Shown one piece after another: positions 47,326 through 49,859 of a DNA stretch of 49,859 bases (its first letter is position 1; each line of letters begins with the position of its first letter). The notes below the pieces were generated by a model. That model saw only the letters and a program-made list of their open reading frames with translations, had not been told where the DNA came from and did no database searches. The stretch is from Halieaceae bacterium (lineage in GTDB: Bacteria > Pseudomonadota > Gammaproteobacteria > Pseudomonadales > Halieaceae), in assembly GCA_030066555.1 (NCBI GenBank), contig JASJBK010000004.1:1-49859 (forward strand). Reading direction: 5' to 3'. The translations under genes and the position numbers were made by a program.

Positions 47326-48830
47326 CAGTTGGACTCCGTGTCCACGATCCAGGTGTCCTTGCTGCCGCCGCCCTGCGAGGAGTTCACCACCAGGGAGCCC
47401 TTGCGCAGCGCCACGCGGGTCAGCCCGCCCGCGGTCACATAGTGGCCCTTGCCCTGCAGGATGAAGGGTCGCAGGTCCAGGTGCCGGGGCTGGATGCTGT
47501 TGCCGCACAGGGTGGGGGCGGTGGACAGCGACAGGGCCGGCTGCGCCATGTAGTTGCGCGGGTTCTTGCGAATGCGGGCTGCAAACTCCTCGCGCTGCTT
47601 CTTCGTCGATGCCGGCCCGATCAGCATGCCGTAGCCGCCGGATTCGTTGGCGGGCTTTACCACCATGGTCTCCAGGTTCTTCAGCACATGGTCGCAGTGC
47701 TTCTTGTCCACGCACAGGTAGGAGGGCACGTTGGGAATGATCGGGTCCTCGTCGAGGTAGTACTTGATGACGTCGGGCACGTAGGTATAGATCACCTTGT
47801 CGTCGGCCACGCCGGCGCCGGGGGCGTTGGCAATGCCGACGTTGCCCTTGCGCCAGGCGCGGAACAGGCCCGGTGTGCCCAGCGCCGAGTTGGGTCGGAA
47901 CACCTCCGGGTCGAGAAAGTCGTCGTTGATGCGGCGGTAGATGACGTCGACCCGCTCCAGGCCGCGGATGGTGCGCATGTAGACCTTGTCGTCATCGCCC
48001 ACCACCAGGTCCGAGCCCTCCACCAGCTCTGCGCCCATGCGCTGGGCCAGGTAGGCGTGCTCGAAATAGGCCGAATTGAAAATGCCGGGGGTCATTACCA
48101 CGATTTCTGGCTGGTCCCCGGGCCGGGGTGACAGCGAGGCCAGCATGTCAAACAGCTGCGACGGGTAGTCGTCCACTGGCTCGATGAAGTGCTTCTCGAA
48201 CAGCTGCGGCAAAACCCGCTTCGACACCGCGCGGTTTTCCAGCATGTAGGAGACGCCGGAAGGTACCCGCAAATTGTCTTCCAGCACGTACATGGTGCCG
48301 TCGCTGTCGCGTACCAGGTCGGAGCCGCAGATGTGTGACCAGACCCCATACCGAGGTTTGGCGCCGATGCACTGCTCGAGGAATTCCGGCGAGCTGTCGA
48401 TGATTTCCCGCGGCAGCACCTTGTCCTTGAGAATGCGCTGCTTGTTGTAGATGTCGTCGATGAACTTGTTGAGCGCCACCTGGCGCTGCACCAGGCCTTT
48501 CTCGAGCACCCGCCATTCCTTGAGCGGGATGATGCGCGGCAGGATATCCATGGGCCATGCCCGGTCGATGTTCTCACCGTCGCTGTAGACCGTGAAGCTG
48601 ATGCCCATTTCCTGGATCGCCAGGTCCGCGGCCTGCTGCCGTGACAGCAGATGCTTGATCGACATCTTGCGGGTATAGGACACCAGGCCGCGCGCGGCGG
48701 CGCGGGCATTGCCCGGAGAGCTGATGATCTCGTCGTAGAAATCGCCGGGGTCGTAGCCGTTCCAGTCTATGCCGGGTCGCGCCCGTCGGTAGGGCGAAGG
48801 CGCCTTGATGGCGGGACTGGATTCTGCCAT
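47325..48830 (-). CDS. Circularly permuted ATP-grasp peptide ligase-like protein (COG2308)
   Basis: A 501-residue protein. Family blocks include DNLRVPSGVSYMLENR, NDDFLDPEVFRPNSALG, GNVGIANAPGAGVADDK and VVKPANESGGYGMLIGP, the last being the nucleotide-binding loop, with QPALSLSTAP near the end. AGGAAG lies nine bases before the ATG at 48830; the frame is open further upstream without family sequence. Family analyses assign such proteins to amide-bond (amidoligase) chemistry with alpha-E, transglutaminase-like and Anbu neighbours. It is first in a tightly coupled three-gene unit. Confidence 0.92.
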   Translation of the reverse strand: MAESSPAIKAPSPYRRARPGIDWNGYDPGDFYDEIISSPGNARAAARGLVSYTRKMSIKHLLSRQQAADLAIQEMGISFTVYSDGENIDRAWPMDILPRIIPLKEWRVLEKGLVQRQVALNKFIDDIYNKQRILKDKVLPREIIDSSPEFLEQCIGAKPRYGVWSHICGSDLVRDSDGTMYVLEDNLRVPSGVSYMLENRAVSKRVLPQLFEKHFIEPVDDYPSQLFDMLASLSPRPGDQPEIVVMTPGIFNSAYFEHAYLAQRMGAELVEGSDLVVGDDDKVYMRTIRGLERVDVIYRRINDDFLDPEVFRPNSALGTPGLFRAWRKGNVGIANAPGAGVADDKVIYTYVPDVIKYYLDEDPIIPNVPSYLCVDKKHCDHVLKNLETMVVKPANESGGYGMLIGPASTKKQREEFAARIRKNPRNYMAQPALSLSTAPTLCGNSIQPRHLDLRPFILQGKGHYVTAGGLTRVALRKGSLVVNSSQGGGSKDTWIVDTESN

Positions 48831-49004
48831 GGAAAGCTGCTTCCTGTGGTGGTGTGGGCCTGTAGAAAAACTAGCATACCGCCGGGTATCTCGCCTGTCA
48901 CCGACGCCGCGTTGACAGTGCCCCGGACACTGCATAGTCTCTCGCAATGCTTTCTTGCGTGGTCATAACTGGCCGTCCGTATCACCGACTGGAAACTGCT
49001 TATC

Positions 49005-49859
49005 ATGCTACGTTCGCTGCAGGCCCTGCTGTTTACGCTTCTCACCCTCACCATTGGCGGGGCCGGTGCTGTGGATGACCTGGGGGCAGGCGGTCGCCCG
49101 GTCGGCGCCGACTTTTCGCGCAGTCCGGTGTACGGCGCCAGGGGCATGGCGGCGACGGCGCAGCCGCTGGCCTCTCAGGTGGCGATCGACATTCTCAAGC
49201 AGGGCGGCTCGGCGGTGGATGCGGCGATTGCCGCCAACGCTTCTCTGGGATTGATGGAGCCCACCGGCAACGGCATCGGTGGTGACCTGTTCGCCATTGT
49301 CTGGGACCCGACCTCGGCCAAGCTGTATGGCTACAACGGTTCGGGTCGCTCTCCCCAGGGGCGCAGCCTCGATGACCTCAAGCAGCGTATTGCCGATATG
49401 CAGAGCGCCGGGCGCCTGCCGGAAGACCACGAAGGCATTCCCGCCTTCGGCAGCCTGTCAGTGACGGTGCCGGGCACGGTGGACGGCTGGTTTGCGCTGC
49501 ACGAGCAGTTCGGCAAGCTGCCGATGGCGAAAGTGCTGGCGCCCGCGGTCGACTACGCCCGCGAGGGTTTCCCTGTGTCGCCGGTGATTGCCTACTACTT
49601 CAGCCGTAACCTGGCGGGCTTCAACCGGGACCCGGGCATGATCGAGGAGTTCGATAACGCCCAGTCTACCTGGTTCAAGGGCGGTCGCGCACCGGCCGAG
49701 GGCGAGCTGTTCCGTAATCCGGACCTGGGTACCACCCTTGAGACGATTGGCCGCGAGGGTCGCGACGTGTTCTACAAGGGTAAACTTGCCGAGGTCATGG
49801 CCAAGTACTTTGAGCGCATTGGCGGCGATCTCAAGCTTGCGGACTTCGTGGCACACCGG
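49005..49859 (+). CDS. ggt: Gamma-glutamyltransferase, 5' part (runs off the window)
   Basis: The first 285 codons of a gamma-glutamyltransferase. A signal peptide (MLRSLQALLFTLLTLTIGGAGA) is followed by the large-subunit start: ARGMAATAQPLASQVAIDIL, GGSAVDAAIAANASLGLMEP and GNGIGGDLFAIVWD, then SLSVTVPGTVDGWFALH. Proenzyme cleavage at the Thr of the small subunit and the catalytic residues lie beyond the window edge. Located in the periplasm, it would hydrolyse or transfer the gamma-glutamyl group of glutathione and similar peptides. Divergent from the ATP-grasp operon, with 174 bases between starts. Confidence 0.93.
   Translation, partial: MLRSLQALLFTLLTLTIGGAGAVDDLGAGGRPVGADFSRSPVYGARGMAATAQPLASQVAIDILKQGGSAVDAAIAANASLGLMEPTGNGIGGDLFAIVWDPTSAKLYGYNGSGRSPQGRSLDDLKQRIADMQSAGRLPEDHEGIPAFGSLSVTVPGTVDGWFALHEQFGKLPMAKVLAPAVDYAREGFPVSPVIAYYFSRNLAGFNRDPGMIEEFDNAQSTWFKGGRAPAEGELFRNPDLGTTLETIGREGRDVFYKGKLAEVMAKYFERIGGDLKLADFVAHR

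Overview
The window is about 50 kb of high-GC chromosome from a Gram-negative bacterium, most likely a marine gammaproteobacterium of the Halieaceae/Cellvibrionales type. Supporting this are an autotransporter with an outer-membrane barrel, lipoproteins with classical lipoboxes, an RND pump, DUF3014 and DUF3192 proteins, and mixed ATG/GTG/TTG starts behind good Shine-Dalgarno sequences. The taxon is an inference from gene content; there is no rRNA or other marker. I saw no tRNA, rRNA, CRISPR array, insertion sequence or phage gene.

Layout. 0.2-4.4 kb (minus): two tandem, paralogous periplasmic-TPR/GGDEF diguanylate cyclases, divergent from an internalin-like LRR lipoprotein (4.6-6.0). 6.0-7.5 (minus): a small ribbon-helix-helix protein and a NylB-like serine hydrolase. 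7.7-10.2: an autotransporter with an NSG-repeat passenger. 10.3-13.5 (plus): small secreted protein, flavin amine oxidase, VOC protein, PhyH dioxygenase. 13.5-16.3 (minus): secreted M6 metalloprotease. 16.5-19.1 (plus): MBOAT plus SGNH pair for polysaccharide O-acetylation. 19.1-23.9: M20 peptidase (minus), M19-like protein and TPR-sulfotransferase (plus), PKHD-type dioxygenase (minus). 24.1-28.8 (plus): three-gene operon for a 2-oxoacid:acceptor oxidoreductase with its own GltD-like/ferredoxin flavoprotein. 29.0-31.6 (plus): cyclic-nucleotide-binding protein, DUF3192 lipoprotein, FMN-binding oxidase-like protein, DUF3014 protein. 31.6-36.3: HD-GYP protein (minus), ATP-grasp enzyme (plus), cytochrome P450 (minus), DUF2306-like membrane protein (plus). 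36.5-41.4 (plus): RND pump operon ending in its own TetR regulator. 41.4-44.3 (minus): polyphosphate kinase and a CbiM-like permease. 44.6-48.8: Anbu proteasome-like peptidase (plus) facing a coupled minus-strand operon of ATP-grasp, alpha-E and zinc-ribbon metallopeptidase genes. 49.0-end (plus): 5' part of gamma-glutamyltransferase.

Themes. Cyclic-di-GMP turnover is represented by two cyclases and one HD-GYP protein. Cell-surface and export functions (autotransporter, LRR lipoprotein, M6 protease, O-acetylation pair, RND pump) are dense. The most interesting modules are the Anbu peptidase/peptide-ligase locus without a visible transglutaminase, the ferredoxin-type 2-oxoacid oxidoreductase with dedicated flavoprotein, an M19 dipeptidase homologue that appears to lack part of the metal site, and an RND permease lacking the usual AcrB proton-relay residues. 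No single module is clearly an unknown system. No gene-free stretch exceeds 300 bases; the longest (28765-29040, 44334-44608, 36259-36489, 1-199) are described as features.
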